Assembly (NCBI RefSeq): GCF_052857255.1
Contig: NW_027526692.1
Coordinates: 62,001-126,000 of the forward strand
Direction of reading: 5' to 3'
DNA length: 64,000 bases
Origin: Amblyomma americanum
Lineage: Eukaryota; Arthropoda; Arachnida; Ixodida; Ixodidae
The notes under the pieces were generated by a model. The model was not told the origin of the DNA. It saw only the letters and a list, made by a program, of their open reading frames with translations, and ran no database searches. Each line of letters opens with the position of its first letter. The stretch's first letter is position 1. A program made the position numbers and the translations under genes. Positions 1 to 10,150 of the stretch are shown in pieces.

Positions 1-426
1 AATACATGCTTTTCGCGCAGTTATAAGAGAAAAAGTTTTGACGAGTATCACGCGGATACTTGTAAAACCGAAGTGTTCAGATTTAGCTCGTTTCGGTCTC
101 AAAACAACTTGTTTCGTTGTATTAAGCACGAATACATGCTTTTCGCGCAGTTATAAGAGAAAACGTTTTGACGAGTATCACGTGGAACACTTGTAATACC
201 GGTGTTGTGATTTAGCTCGTTTCGGTCTAAAACAGCTTGTTTCGCTGTATTAAGCAAGAATACATGCTTTTCGCGCAGTTATAAGAGAAAAAGTTTTGAC
301 GCTTGTCAGAGGGACACTTGTAAAACCGATGTGTTCAGATTTAGCTCGTTTCGGTCTAAAACAGCTTGTTTCGTTGTATTAAGCACGAATACGTGCTTTT
401 CGCGCAGTTATAAGAGAAAAAGTTTT

Positions 427-680
427 GACGCGTATTAGACACTTGTAAAACCGATGTGTTGTGATTTAGCTCGTTTCGGTCTAAAACAGCTTGTTTCGTT
501 GTATTAAGCAAGAATACATGCTTTTCGCGCAGTTATAAGAGAAAAAGTTTTGACGAGTATCACGTGGATACTTGTAAAACCGATGTGTTCAGATTTAGCT
601 CGTTTCGGTCTTAAACAGCTTGTTTCGTTGTATTAAGCACGAATACATGCTTTTCGCGCAGTTATAAGAGAAAAAGTTTT
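427..680 (+). repeat. 254 bp dimer duplication, copy 1
   Basis: A short monomer (GTATTAGACAC, 125 bp) followed by an E-box monomer with GGTCTTAAAC forms a dimer that is immediately repeated. The two copies look identical by eye. The related block at 3223-4819 has this dimer only once, so the duplication arose within this block. Confidence 0.9.
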
Positions 681-934
681 GACGCGTATTAGACACTTGT
701 AAAACCGATGTGTTGTGATTTAGCTCGTTTCGGTCTAAAACAGCTTGTTTCGTTGTATTAAGCAAGAATACATGCTTTTCGCGCAGTTATAAGAGAAAAA
801 GTTTTGACGAGTATCACGTGGATACTTGTAAAACCGATGTGTTCAGATTTAGCTCGTTTCGGTCTTAAACAGCTTGTTTCGTTGTATTAAGCACGAATAC
901 ATGCTTTTCGCGCAGTTATAAGAGAAAAAGTTTT
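681..934 (+). repeat. 254 bp dimer duplication, copy 2
   Basis: This is the second tandem copy of the dimer at 427-680, with no difference seen by eye. Confidence 0.9.
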
Positions 935-1059
935 GACGCGTATCAGAGGAACACTTGTAAAACCGATGTGTTGTGATTTAGCTCGTTTCGGTCTAAAACC
1001 GCTTGTTTCGCTGTATTAAGCAAGAATACATGCTTTTCGCGCAGTTATAAGAGAAAAAG

Positions 1060-1189
1060 TTTTAAAGGCATGTCACAAGGACACTTGTAAAACCGATGTG
1101 TTCAGATTTACCTCGTTTCGGTCTAAAACAGCTTGTTTCGTTGGACTAAGCAAGAATACGTGCTTTTCGCGCAGTTATAAGAGAAAAAG
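1060..1189 (+). repeat. Exemplar monomer of the AAAGGCATGTCACAAGG class
   Basis: The start reads TTTTAAAGGCATGTCACAAGG instead of TTTTGACGCG, the middle reads GATTTACCTCG, and the later part has TTCGTTGGACTAAGC (TTCGTTGGA at 1137-1145). This combination recurs as a linked haplotype at about 4157, 6219, 10089, 12025, 15122, 19641, 22739, 28931 and 32029. That makes it a good landmark for the 3.1 kb higher-order repeat. Confidence 0.85.
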
Positions 1190-2223
1190 TTTTGACGAGT
1201 ATCACGTGGAACACTTGTAATACCGATGTGTTGTGATTTAGCTCGTTTCGGTCTAAAACAGCTTGATTCGCTGTATTAAGCAAGAATACATGCTTTTCGC
1301 GCAGTTATAAAAGAAAAAGTTTTGACGCGTATCAGAGGAACACTTGTAAAACCGATGTGTTGTGATTTAGCCCATTTCGGTCTAAAACAGCTTGTTTCGC
1401 TGTATTAAGCAAGAATACATGCTTTTCGCGCAGTTATAAGAGAAAAAGTTTTGACGAGTATCACGTGGATACTTGTAAAACCGATGTGTTCAGATTTAGC
1501 TCGTTTCGGTCAAAAACAGCTTGTTTCTTTGTATTAAGCACGAATACATGCTTTTCGCGCAGTTAAAAGAGAAAAAGTTTTGACGAGTATCACGTGGAAC
1601 ACTTGTAATACCGATGTGTTGTGATTTAGCTCGTTTCGGTCTAAAACAGCTTGTTTCGCTGTATTAAGCAAGAATACATGCTTTTCGCGCCGTTATAAGA
1701 GAAAATGTTTGACGCGTATCAGAGGAAATCTTGTAAAACCGATGTGTTGTGATTTAGCTCGTTTCGGTCTAAAACAGCTTGTTTCGTTAGACTAAGCAAG
1801 AATACATGCTTTTCGCGCAGTTATAAGAGAAAAAAGATTTGACGCGTATCAGAGGAACACTTGTAAAACCGATGTGTTGTGATTTAGCTCATTTCGGTCT
1901 AAAACAGCTTGTTTCGCTGTATTAAGCAAGAATACATGCTTTTCGCGCAGTTATAAGAGAAAAAGTTTTGACGCGTGTCAGAGGGACACTTGTAAAACCG
2001 ATGTGTTCAGATTTAACTCGTTTCGGTCTAAAACAGCTTGTTTCGTTGTATTAAGCACGAATACGTGCTTTTCGCGCAGTTATAAGAGAAAAAGTTTAGA
2101 CGCGTATCAGAGGAACATTTGTAAAACCGATGTTTTGTGATTTAGCTCGTTTCGGTCTAAAACAACTTGTTTCGTTGTATTAGGCACGAATACATGCTTT
2201 ACGCGCAGTTATAGAAGAAAAAG

Positions 2224-2352
2224 TTTTGACGAGTATCACGTGGATACTTGTAAAACCGATGTGTTCAGATTTAGCTCGTTTCGGTCTAAAACAGCTTGTT
2301 TCGTTGTATTAAGCAAGAATACATGCTTTTCGCGCAGTTATAAGAGAAAAAG
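2224..2352 (+). repeat. Exemplar monomer, E-box class (TGTTCAGA type)
   Basis: This 129 bp copy differs from the common class by AGTATCACGTGGATAC near the start and by TGTTCAGA in place of TGTTGTGA. The first change creates a CACGTG palindrome inside a 17 bp dyad. The second removes the in-frame TGA, so the frame reading DTCKTDVFRFSSFRSK runs through into the next monomer. Copies of this class are a large minority and recur at fixed places inside the higher-order repeats. Confidence 0.93.
2232..2248. other. E-box in a 17 bp dyad (example site)
   Basis: AGTATC and GATACT are perfect 6 bp inverted arms around ACGTG. The overlapping octamer ATCACGTG (2235-2242) fits the yeast CDEI/Cbf1 consensus RTCACRTG and the general bHLH E-box CACGTG. 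The same site is present in every monomer of this class. A related class (GTGGAACAC) keeps CACGTG but loses the dyad arm. Binding by any protein is inference. Confidence 0.55.
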
Positions 2353-2465
2353 TTTTGACGAGTATCACGCGGATACTTGTAAAACCGAAGTGTTCAGATT
2401 TAGCTCGTTTCGGTCTCAAAACAACTTGTTTCGTTGTATTAAGCACGAATACATGCTTTTCGCGC

Positions 2466-3370
2466 AGTTAAAAGAGAAAAAGTTTTGACGAGTATCACGT
2501 GGAACACTTGTAATACCGATGTGTTGTGATTTAGCTCGTTTCGGTCTAAAACAGCTTGTTTCGCTGTATTAAGCAAGAATACATGCTTTTCGCGCCGTTA
2601 TAAGAGAAAATGTTTGACGCGTATCAGAGGAAATCTTGTAAAACCGATGTGTTGTGATTTAGCTCGTTTCGGTCTAAAACAGCTTGTTTCGTTAGACTAA
2701 GCAAGAATACATGCTTTTCGCGCAGTTATAAGAGAAAAAAGATTTGACGCGTATCAGAGGAACACTTGTAAAACCGATGTGTTGTGATTTAGCTCATTTC
2801 GGTCTAAAACAGCTTGTTTCGCTGTATTAAGCAAGAATACATGCTTTTCGCGCAGTTATAAGAGAAAAAGTTTTGACGCGTGTCAGAGGGACACTTGTAA
2901 AACCGATGTGTTCAGATTTAACTCGTTTCGGTCTAAAACAGCTTGTTTCGTTGTATTAAGCACGAATACGTGCTTTTCGCGCAGTTATAAGAGAAAAAGT
3001 TTAGACGCGTATCAGAGGAACATTTGTAAAACCGATGTTTTGTGATTTAGCTCGTTTCGGTCTAAAACAACTTGTTTCGTTGTATTAGGCACGAATACAT
3101 GCTTTACGCGCAGTTATAGAAGAAAAAGTTTTGACGAGTATCACGTGGATACTTGTAAAACCGATGTGTTCAGATTTAGCTCGTTTCGGTCTAAAACAGC
3201 TTGTTTCGTTGTATTAAGCAAGAATACATGCTTTTCGCGCAGTTATAAGAGAAAAAGTTTTGACGAGTATCACGCGGATACTTGTAAAACCGAAGTGTTC
3301 AGATTTAGCTCGTTTCGGTCTCAAAACAACTTGTTTCGTTGTATTAAGCACGAATACATGCTTTTCGCGC
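2466..3370 (+). repeat. 905 bp tandem duplication, copy 2
   Basis: This is the second head-to-tail copy of 1561-2465 and looks nearly identical. The match breaks at about 3370, where copy 1 continues into AGTTAAAAGAG and copy 2 into AGTTATAAGAGAAAACG. Its last part overlaps the start of the next 3.1 kb block. Confidence 0.92.
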
Positions 3371-4819
3371 AGTTATAAGAGAAAACGTTTTGACGAGAAT
3401 CACGTGGAACACTTGTAATACCGGTGTTGTGATTTAGCTCATTTCGGTATAAAACAGCTTGTTTCGCTGTATTAAGCAAGAATACATGCTTTTCGCGCAG
3501 TTATAAGAGAAAAAGTTTTGACGCGTGTCAGAGGGACACTTGTAAAACCGATGTGTTCAGATTTAGCTCGTTTCGGTCTAAAACAGCTTGTTTCGTTGTA
3601 TTAAGCACGAATACGTGCTTTTCGCGCAGTTATAAGAGAAAAAGTTTTGACGCGTATTAGACACTTGTAAAACCGATGTGTTGTGATTTAGCTCGTTTCG
3701 GTCTAAAACAGCTTGTTTCGTTGTATTAAGCAAGAATACATGCTTTTCGCGCAGTTATAAGAGAAAAAGTTTTGACGAGTATCACGTGGATACTTGTAAA
3801 ACCGATGTGTTCAGATTTAGCTCGTTTCGGTCTTAAACAGCTTGTTTCGTTGTATTAAGCACGAATACATGCTTTTCGCGCAGTTATAAGAGAAAAAGTT
3901 TTGACGCGTATCAGAGGAACACTTGTAAAACCGATGTGTTGTGATTTAGCTCGTTTCGGTCTAAAACAGCTTGTTTCGCTGTATTAAGCAAGAATACATG
4001 CTTTTCGCGCAGCTATAAGAGAAAAAGTTTTGACGCGTATCAGAGGAACACTTGTAAAACCGATGTGTTGTGATTTAGCTCGTTTCGGTCTAAAACCGCT
4101 TGTTTCGCTGTATTAAGCAAGAATACATGCTTTTCGCGCAGTTATAAGAGAAAAAGTTTTAAAGGCATGTCACAAGGACACTTGTAAAACCGATGTGTTC
4201 AGATTTACCTCGTTTCGGTCTAAAACAGCTTGTTTCGTTGGACTAAGCAAGAATACGTGCTTTTCGCACAGTTATAAGAGAAAAAGTTTTGACGAGTATC
4301 ACGTGGAACACTTGTAATACCGATGTGTTGTGATTTAGCTCGTTTCGGTCTAAAACAGCTTGATTCGCTGTATTAAGCAAGAATACATGCTTTTCGCGCA
4401 GTTATAAAAGAAAAAGTTTTGACGCGTATCAGAGGAACTCTTGTAAAACCGATGTGTTGTGATTTAGCCCATTTCGGTCTAAAACAGCTTGTTTCGCTGT
4501 ATTAAGCAAGAATACATGCTTTTCGCCCAGTTATAAGAGAAAAAGTTTTGAGTATCACGTGGATACTTGTAAAACCGATGTGTTCAGATTTAGCTCGTTT
4601 CGGTCAAAAACAGCTTGTTTCTTTGTATTAAGCACGAATACATGCTTTTCGCGCAGTTAAAAGAGAAAAAGTTTTGACGAGTATCACGTGGAACACTTGT
4701 AATACCGATGTGTTGTGATTTAGCTCGTTTCGGTCTAAAACAGCTTGTTTCGCTGTATTAAGCAAGAATACATGCTTTTCGCGCCGTTATAAGAGAAAAT
4801 GTTTGACGCGTATCAGAGG
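3223..4819 (+). repeat. Left 3.1 kb block, copy 2
   Basis: This follows the same class order as 1-1720. Local changes are one dimer fewer, one extra monomer with GCGCAGCTATAAG, and a 3 bp loss at about 4550 (TTTTGAGTATCACG in place of TTTTGACGAGTATC). The same 3 bp loss reappears at about 5964, so that monomer was copied again further right. Confidence 0.86.
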
Positions 4820-5192
4820 AACACTTGTAAAACCGATGTGTTGTGATTTAGCTCATTTCGGTCTAAAACAGCTTGTTTCGCTGTATTAAGCAAGAATACA
4901 TGCTTTTCGCGCAGTTATAAGAGAAAAAAGTTTTGACGCGTATCAGAGGAACACTTGTAAAACCGATGTGTTGTGATTTAGCTCGTTTCGGTCTAAAACA
5001 GCTTGTTTCGCTGTATTAAGCAAGTATACATGCTTTTCGCGCAGTTATAAGAGAAAAAGTTTTGACGCGTGTCAGAGGGACACTTGTAAAACCGATGTGT
5101 TCAGATTTAGCTCGTTTCGGTCTAAAACAGCTTGTTTCGTTGTATTAAGCACGAATACGTGCTTTTCGCGCAGTTATAAGAGAAAAAGTTTT
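4820..5192 (+). repeat. Linking stretch of about three satellite monomers
   Basis: Ordinary monomers of the GTATCAGAGG and GTGTCAGAGGG classes join the left 3.1 kb block to the next duplicated block. There is nothing other than satellite here. Confidence 0.85.
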
Positions 5193-7383
5193 GACGCGTA
5201 TCAGAGACACTTGTAAAACCGATGTGTTGTGATTTAGCTCGTTTCGGTCTAAAACAGCTTGTTTCATTGTATTAAGCAAGAATACATGCTTTTCGCGCAG
5301 TTATAAGAGAAAAAGTTTTGACGAGTATCACGTGGATACTTGTAAAACCGATGTGTTCAGATTTAGCTCGTTTCGGTCTTAAACAGCTTGTTTCGTTGTA
5401 TTAAGCAAGAATACATGCTTTTCGCGCAGTTATAAGAGAAAAAGTTTTGACGAGTATCACGCGGATACTTGTAAAACCGAAGTGTTCAGATTTAGCTCGT
5501 TTCGGTCTCAAAACAACTTGTTTCGTTGTATTAAGCACGAATACATGCTTTTCGCGCAGTTATAAGAGAAAACGTTTTGACGAGTATCACGTGGAACACT
5601 TGTAATACCGGTGTTGTGATTTAGCTCGTTTCGGTCTAAAACAGCTTGTTTCGCTGTATTAAGCAAGAATACATGCTTTTCGCGCAGTTATAAGAGAAAA
5701 AGTTTTGACGCGTATCAGAGGAACACTTGTAAAACCGATGTGTTGTGATTTAGCTCGTTTCGGTCTAAAACAGCTTGTTTCGTAGTATTAAGCAAGAATA
5801 CATGCTTTTCGCGCAGTTATAACAGAAAAAGTTTTGACGCGTATTAGAGGAACACTTGTAAAACCTTTGTGTTGTGATTTAGCTCGTTTCGGTCTAAAAC
5901 AGCTTGTTTCGCTGTATTAAGCAAGAATACATGCTTTTCGCCCAGTTATAAGAGAAAAAGTTTTGAGTATCACGTGGATACTTGTAAAACCGATGTGTTC
6001 AGATTTAGCTCGTTTCGGTCAAAAACAGCTTGTTTCTTTGTATTAAGCACGAATACATGCTTTTCGCGCAGTTAAAAGAGAAAAAGTTTTGACGAGTATC
6101 ACGTGGAACACTTGTAATACCGATGTGTTGTGATTTAGCTCGTTTCGGTCTAAAACCGCTTGTTTCGCTGTATTAAGCAAGAATACATGCTTTTCGCGCA
6201 GTTATAAGAGAAAAAGTTTTAAAGGCATGTCACAAGGACACTTGTAAAACCGATGTGTTCAGATTTACCTCGTTTCGGTCTAAAACAGCTTGTTTCGTTG
6301 TATTAAGCAAGAATACATGCTTTTCGCGCAGTTATAAGAGAAAAAGTTTTGACGAGTATCACGTGGATACTTGTAAAACCGATGTGTTCAGATTTAGCTC
6401 GTTTCGGTCTTAAACAGCTTGTTTCGTTGTATTAAGCACGAATACATGCTTTTCGCGCAGTTATAAGAGAAAAAGTTTTGACGCGTATCAGAGGAACACT
6501 TGTAAAACCGATGTGTTGTGATTTAGCTCGTTTCGGTCTGAAACAGCTTGTTTCGCTGTATTAAGCAAGAATACATGCTTTTCGCGCAGCTATAAGAGAA
6601 AAAGTTTTGACGCGTATCAGAGGAACACTTGTAAAACCGATGTGTTGTGATTTAGCTCGTTTCGGTCTAAAACCGCTTGTTTCGCTGTATTAAGCAAGAA
6701 TACATGCTTTTCGCGCACTTATAAGAGAAAAAGTTTTGACGAGTATCACGTGGATACTTGTAAAACCGATGTGTTCAGATTTACCTCGTTTCGGTCTAAA
6801 ACAGCTTGTTTCGTTGGACTAAGCAAGAATACGTGCTTTTCGCGCAGTTATAAGAGAAAAAGTTTTGACGAGTATCACGTGGAACACTTGTAATACCGAT
6901 GTGTTGTGATTTAGCTCGTTTCAGTCTAAAACAGCTTGATTCGCTGTATTAAGCAAGAATACATGCTTTTCGCGCAGTTATAAAAGAAAAAGTTTTGACG
7001 CGTATCAGAGGAACACTTGTAAAACCGATGTGTTGTGATTTAGCCCATTTCGGTCTAAAACAGCTTGTTTCGCTGTATTAAGCAAGAATACATGCTTTTC
7101 GCGCAGTTATAAGAGAAAAAGTTTTGACGAGTATCACGTGGATACGTGTAAAACCGATGTGTTCAGATTTAGCTCGTTTCGGTCTAAAACAGCTTGTTTC
7201 GTTGTATTAAGCAAGAATACATGCTTTTCGCGCAGTTATAAGAGAAAAAGTTTTGACGCGTATTAGAGAGACACTTGTAAAACCGATGTGTTGTGATTTG
7301 GCTCGTTTCGGTCTAAAACAGCTTGTTTCGTTGTATTAAGCAAGAATACATGCTTTTCGCGCAGTTATAAGAGAAAAAGTTTT
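5193..7383 (+). repeat. Higher-order repeat of about 2.2 kb, copy 1
   Basis: The copy starts at a short monomer (GTATCAGAGACAC) and includes TTTCATTGTATT, TTTCGTAGTATT, AAACCTTTGTG and GCGCACTTATAAG. It aligns to 7384-9316 at offset 2191 up to about 5930 and at offset 1933 from about 6290. The 258 bp difference is two extra monomers in this copy, which include a monomer with the GTTTTGAGTATC 3 bp loss. Confidence 0.9.
6863..6992 (+). repeat. Exemplar 130 bp monomer (TGTAATACC class)
   Basis: This class reads AGTATCACGTGGAACAC and then TTGTAATACCG instead of TTGTAAAACCG, and is one base longer than the 129 bp form. It keeps the CACGTG palindrome. In the first two thirds of the window it usually follows an E-box monomer carrying GAAGTGTTCAG, so the two make a conserved neighbour pair within the higher-order repeats. 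Confidence 0.88.
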
Positions 7384-9316
7384 GACGCGTATCAGAGACA
7401 CTTGTAAAACCGATGTGTTGTGATTTAGCTCGTTTCGGTCTAAAACAGCTTGTTTCATTGTATTAAGCAAGAATACATGCTTTTCGCGCAGTTATAAGAG
7501 AAAAAGTTTTGACGAGTATCACGTGGATACTTGTAAAACCGATGTGTTCAGATTTAGCTCGTTTCGGTCTTAAACAGCTTGTTTCGTTGTATTAAGCAAG
7601 AATACATGCTTTTCGCGCAGTTATAAGAGAAAAAGTTTTGACGAGTATCACGCGGATACTTGTAAAACCGAAGTGTTCAGATTTAGCTCGTTTCGGTCTC
7701 AAAACAACTTGTTTCGTTGTATTAAGCACGAATACATGCTTTTCGCGCAGTTATAAGAGAAAACGTTTTGACGAGTATCACGTGGAACACTTGTAATACC
7801 GGTGTTGTGATTTAGCTCGTTTCGGTCTAAAACAGCTTGTTTCGCTGTATTAAGCAAGAATACATGCTTTTCGCGCAGTTATAAGAGAAAAAGTTTTGAC
7901 GCGTATCAGAGGAACACTTGTAAAACCGATGTGTTGTGATTTAGCTCGTTTCGGTCTAAAACAGCTTGTTTCGTAGTATTAAGCAAGAATACATGCTTTT
8001 CGCGCAGTTATAACAGAAAAAGTTTTGACGCGTATTAGAGGAACACTTGTAAAACCTTTGTGTTGTGATTTAGCTCGTTTCGGTCTAAAACAGCTTGTTT
8101 CTCTGTATTAAGCAAGAATACATGCTTTTCGCGCAGTTATAAGAGAAAAAGTTTTGACGCGTGTCACAGGGACACTTGTAAAACCGATGTGTTGTGATTT
8201 AGCTCGTTTCGGTCTAAAACAGCTTGTTTCGTTGTATTAAGCAAGAATACATGCTTTTCGCGCAGTTATAAGAGAAAAAGTTTTGACGAGTATCACGTGG
8301 ATACTTGTAAAACCGATGTGTTCAGATTTAGCTCGTTTCGGTCTTAAACAGCTTGTTTCGTTGTATTAAGCACGAATACATGCTTTTCGCGCAGTTATAA
8401 GAGAAAAAGTTTTGACGCGTATCAGAGGAACACTTGTAAAACCGATGTGTTGTGATTTAGCTCGTTTCGGTCTGAAACAGCTTGTTTCGCTGTATTAAGC
8501 AAGAATACATGCTTTTCGCGCAGCTATAAGAGAAAAAGTTTTGACGCGTATCAGAGGAACACTTGTAAAACCGATGTGTTGTGATTTAGCTCGTTTCGGT
8601 CTAAAACCGCTTGTTTCGCTGTATTAAGCAAGAATACATGCTTTTCGCGCACTTATAAGAGAAAAAGTTTTGACGAGTATCACGTGGATACTTGTAAAAC
8701 CGATGTGTTCAGATTTACCTCGTTTCGGTCTAAAACAGCTTGTTTCGTTGGACTAAGCAAGAATACGTGCTTTTCGCGCAGTTATAAGAGAAAAAGTTTT
8801 GACGAGTATCACGTGGAACACTTGTAATACCGATGTGTTGTGATTTAGCTCGTTTCAGTCTAAAACAGCTTGATTCGCTGTATTAAGCAAGAATACATGC
8901 TTTTCGCGCAGTTATAAAAGAAAAAGTTTTGACGCGTATCAGAGGAACACTTGTAAAACCGATGTGTTGTGATTTAGCCCATTTCGGTCTAAAACAGCTT
9001 GTTTCGCTGTATTAAGCAAGAATACATGCTTTTCGCGCAGTTATAAGAGAAAAAGTTTTGACGAGTATCACGTGGATACGTGTAAAACCGATGTGTTCAG
9101 ATTTAGCTCGTTTCGGTCTAAAACAGCTTGTTTCGTTGTATTAAGCAAGAATACATGCTTTTCGCGCAGTTATAAGAGAAAAAGTTTTGACGCGTATTAG
9201 AGAGACACTTGTAAAACCGATGTGTTGTGATTTGGCTCGTTTCGGTCTAAAACAGCTTGTTTCGTTGTATTAAGCAAGAATACATGCTTTTCGCGCAGTT
9301 ATAAGAGAAAAAGTTT
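7384..9316 (+). repeat. Higher-order repeat of about 1.93 kb, copy 2
   Basis: This is the head-to-tail partner of 5193-7383 with two fewer monomers. Shared rare markers include GATTTGGCTCG with GTATTAGAGAGAC, GCGCACTTATAAG and GGTCTGAAAC. The match ends at about 9316, where this copy enters GACGCCTATCAGAGG. Confidence 0.9.
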
Positions 9317-9681
9317 TGACGCCTATCAGAGGAACACTTGTAAAACCGATGTGTTCAGATTTAACTCTTTTCGGACTAAAACAGCTTGTTTCGTTGTATT
9401 AAGCAAGAATACATGCTTTTCGCGCAGTTATAAGAGAAAACGTTTTGACGCGTATCACATGGACACTTGGAAAACCGATGTGTTCAGATCTAGCTCTTTT
9501 CGGTCTAAATCAGCTTGTTTGTTGTATTAAGCACGAATACATGCTTTTCGCGCAGTTATAAGAGAAAAAGTTTTGACGCGTATCAGAGGAACACTTGTAA
9601 AACCGATGTGTTGTGATTTAGCTCGTTTCGGTCTAAAACAGCTTGTTTCGCTGTATTAAGCAAGAATACATGCTTTTCGCG
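9317..9681 (+). repeat. Isolated left-hand pair of CACATGG-class monomers
   Basis: This stretch holds the linked pair TTAACTCTTTTCGGAC then GTATCACATGGACACTTGG with AGATCT, followed by a common monomer. The pair is otherwise confined to about 38-64 kb. Here it carries private changes (CTAAATCAGCTTG and loss of bases in TTGTTTGTTG), which suggests an older copy. Confidence 0.8.
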
Positions 9682-10150
9682 CAGTGATAAGAGAAAAAGC
9701 TTTAAAGGCATGTCACAGGGACACTTGTAAAACCGATGTGTTCAGATTTACCTCGTTTCGGTCTAAAACAGCTTGTTTCGTTGGACTAAGCACGAATACA
9801 TGCTTTTCGCGCAGCTATAAGAGAAAAAAGAGTTGACGCGTATCAGAGGAACACTTGTAAAACCGATGTGTTGTGATTTAGCTCGTTTCGGTCTAAAACA
9901 GCTTGTTTCGCTGTATTAAGCAAGAATACATGCTTTTCGCGCAGTTATAAGAGAAAAAAATTTGACGCGTATCAGAGGAACACTTGTAAAACCGATGTGT
10001 TGTGATTTAGCTCGTTTTGGTCTAAAACAGCTTGTTTCGCTGTATTAAGCAGGAATACATGCTTTTCGCGCAGTTATAAGAGAAAAAGTTTTAAAGGCAT
10101 GTCACAAGGACACTTGTAAAACCGATGTGTTCAGATTTACCTCGTTTCGG
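9682..10150 (+). repeat. Block with CAGTGATAAG and A7-TTT monomers, copy 1
   Basis: This aligns to 11618-12086 at offset 1936. Markers are CAGTGATAAGAG, GCTTTAAAGG, GAAAAAAGAGTTGACG, a run of seven A before TTTGACG (9961) and CTCGTTTTGG with AAGCAGGAATAC. The 128 bp monomer at 9961-10088 looks like the parent of the 66 bp deletion monomers at 52-60 kb. Confidence 0.86.

Larger units (their letters stand above)
1..1720 (+). repeat. Left 3.1 kb block, copy 1 (partial)
   Basis: This stretch aligns to 3223-4819 at an offset that starts at 3222 and moves to 2968, 3097 and 3094 as monomers are gained or lost. Shared markers are CACGCGGATAC, TAATACCGGTG, GGTCTTAAAC, CTAAAACCGCTTG, the AAAGGCATG monomer, CTTGATTCGCTG and GCGCCGTTATAAG. 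Copy 1 has the extra 254 bp dimer and lacks one monomer that copy 2 has at about 3940-4070. Confidence 0.88.
1561..2465 (+). repeat. 905 bp tandem duplication, copy 1 (7 monomers)
   Basis: The copy starts at AGTTAAAAGAG and runs through GCGCCGTTATAAG, CAGAGGAAATC, TTCGTTAGAC and GTTTAGACGCG to CGAAGTGTTCAG. The rare variant CAGAGGAAATC is seen only here and in copy 2. The period of 905 bp is seven monomers. Confidence 0.92.

Noticed and set aside
1137..1145. CENP-B box (TTCGTTGGA start)
   Set aside because: TTCGTTGGA matches the first half of the box in the TTCGTTGGACTAAGC class, but the essential CGGG half is absent (AAGC instead). Only TTCG and the following A fit, so it is at most a half-site and probably chance.
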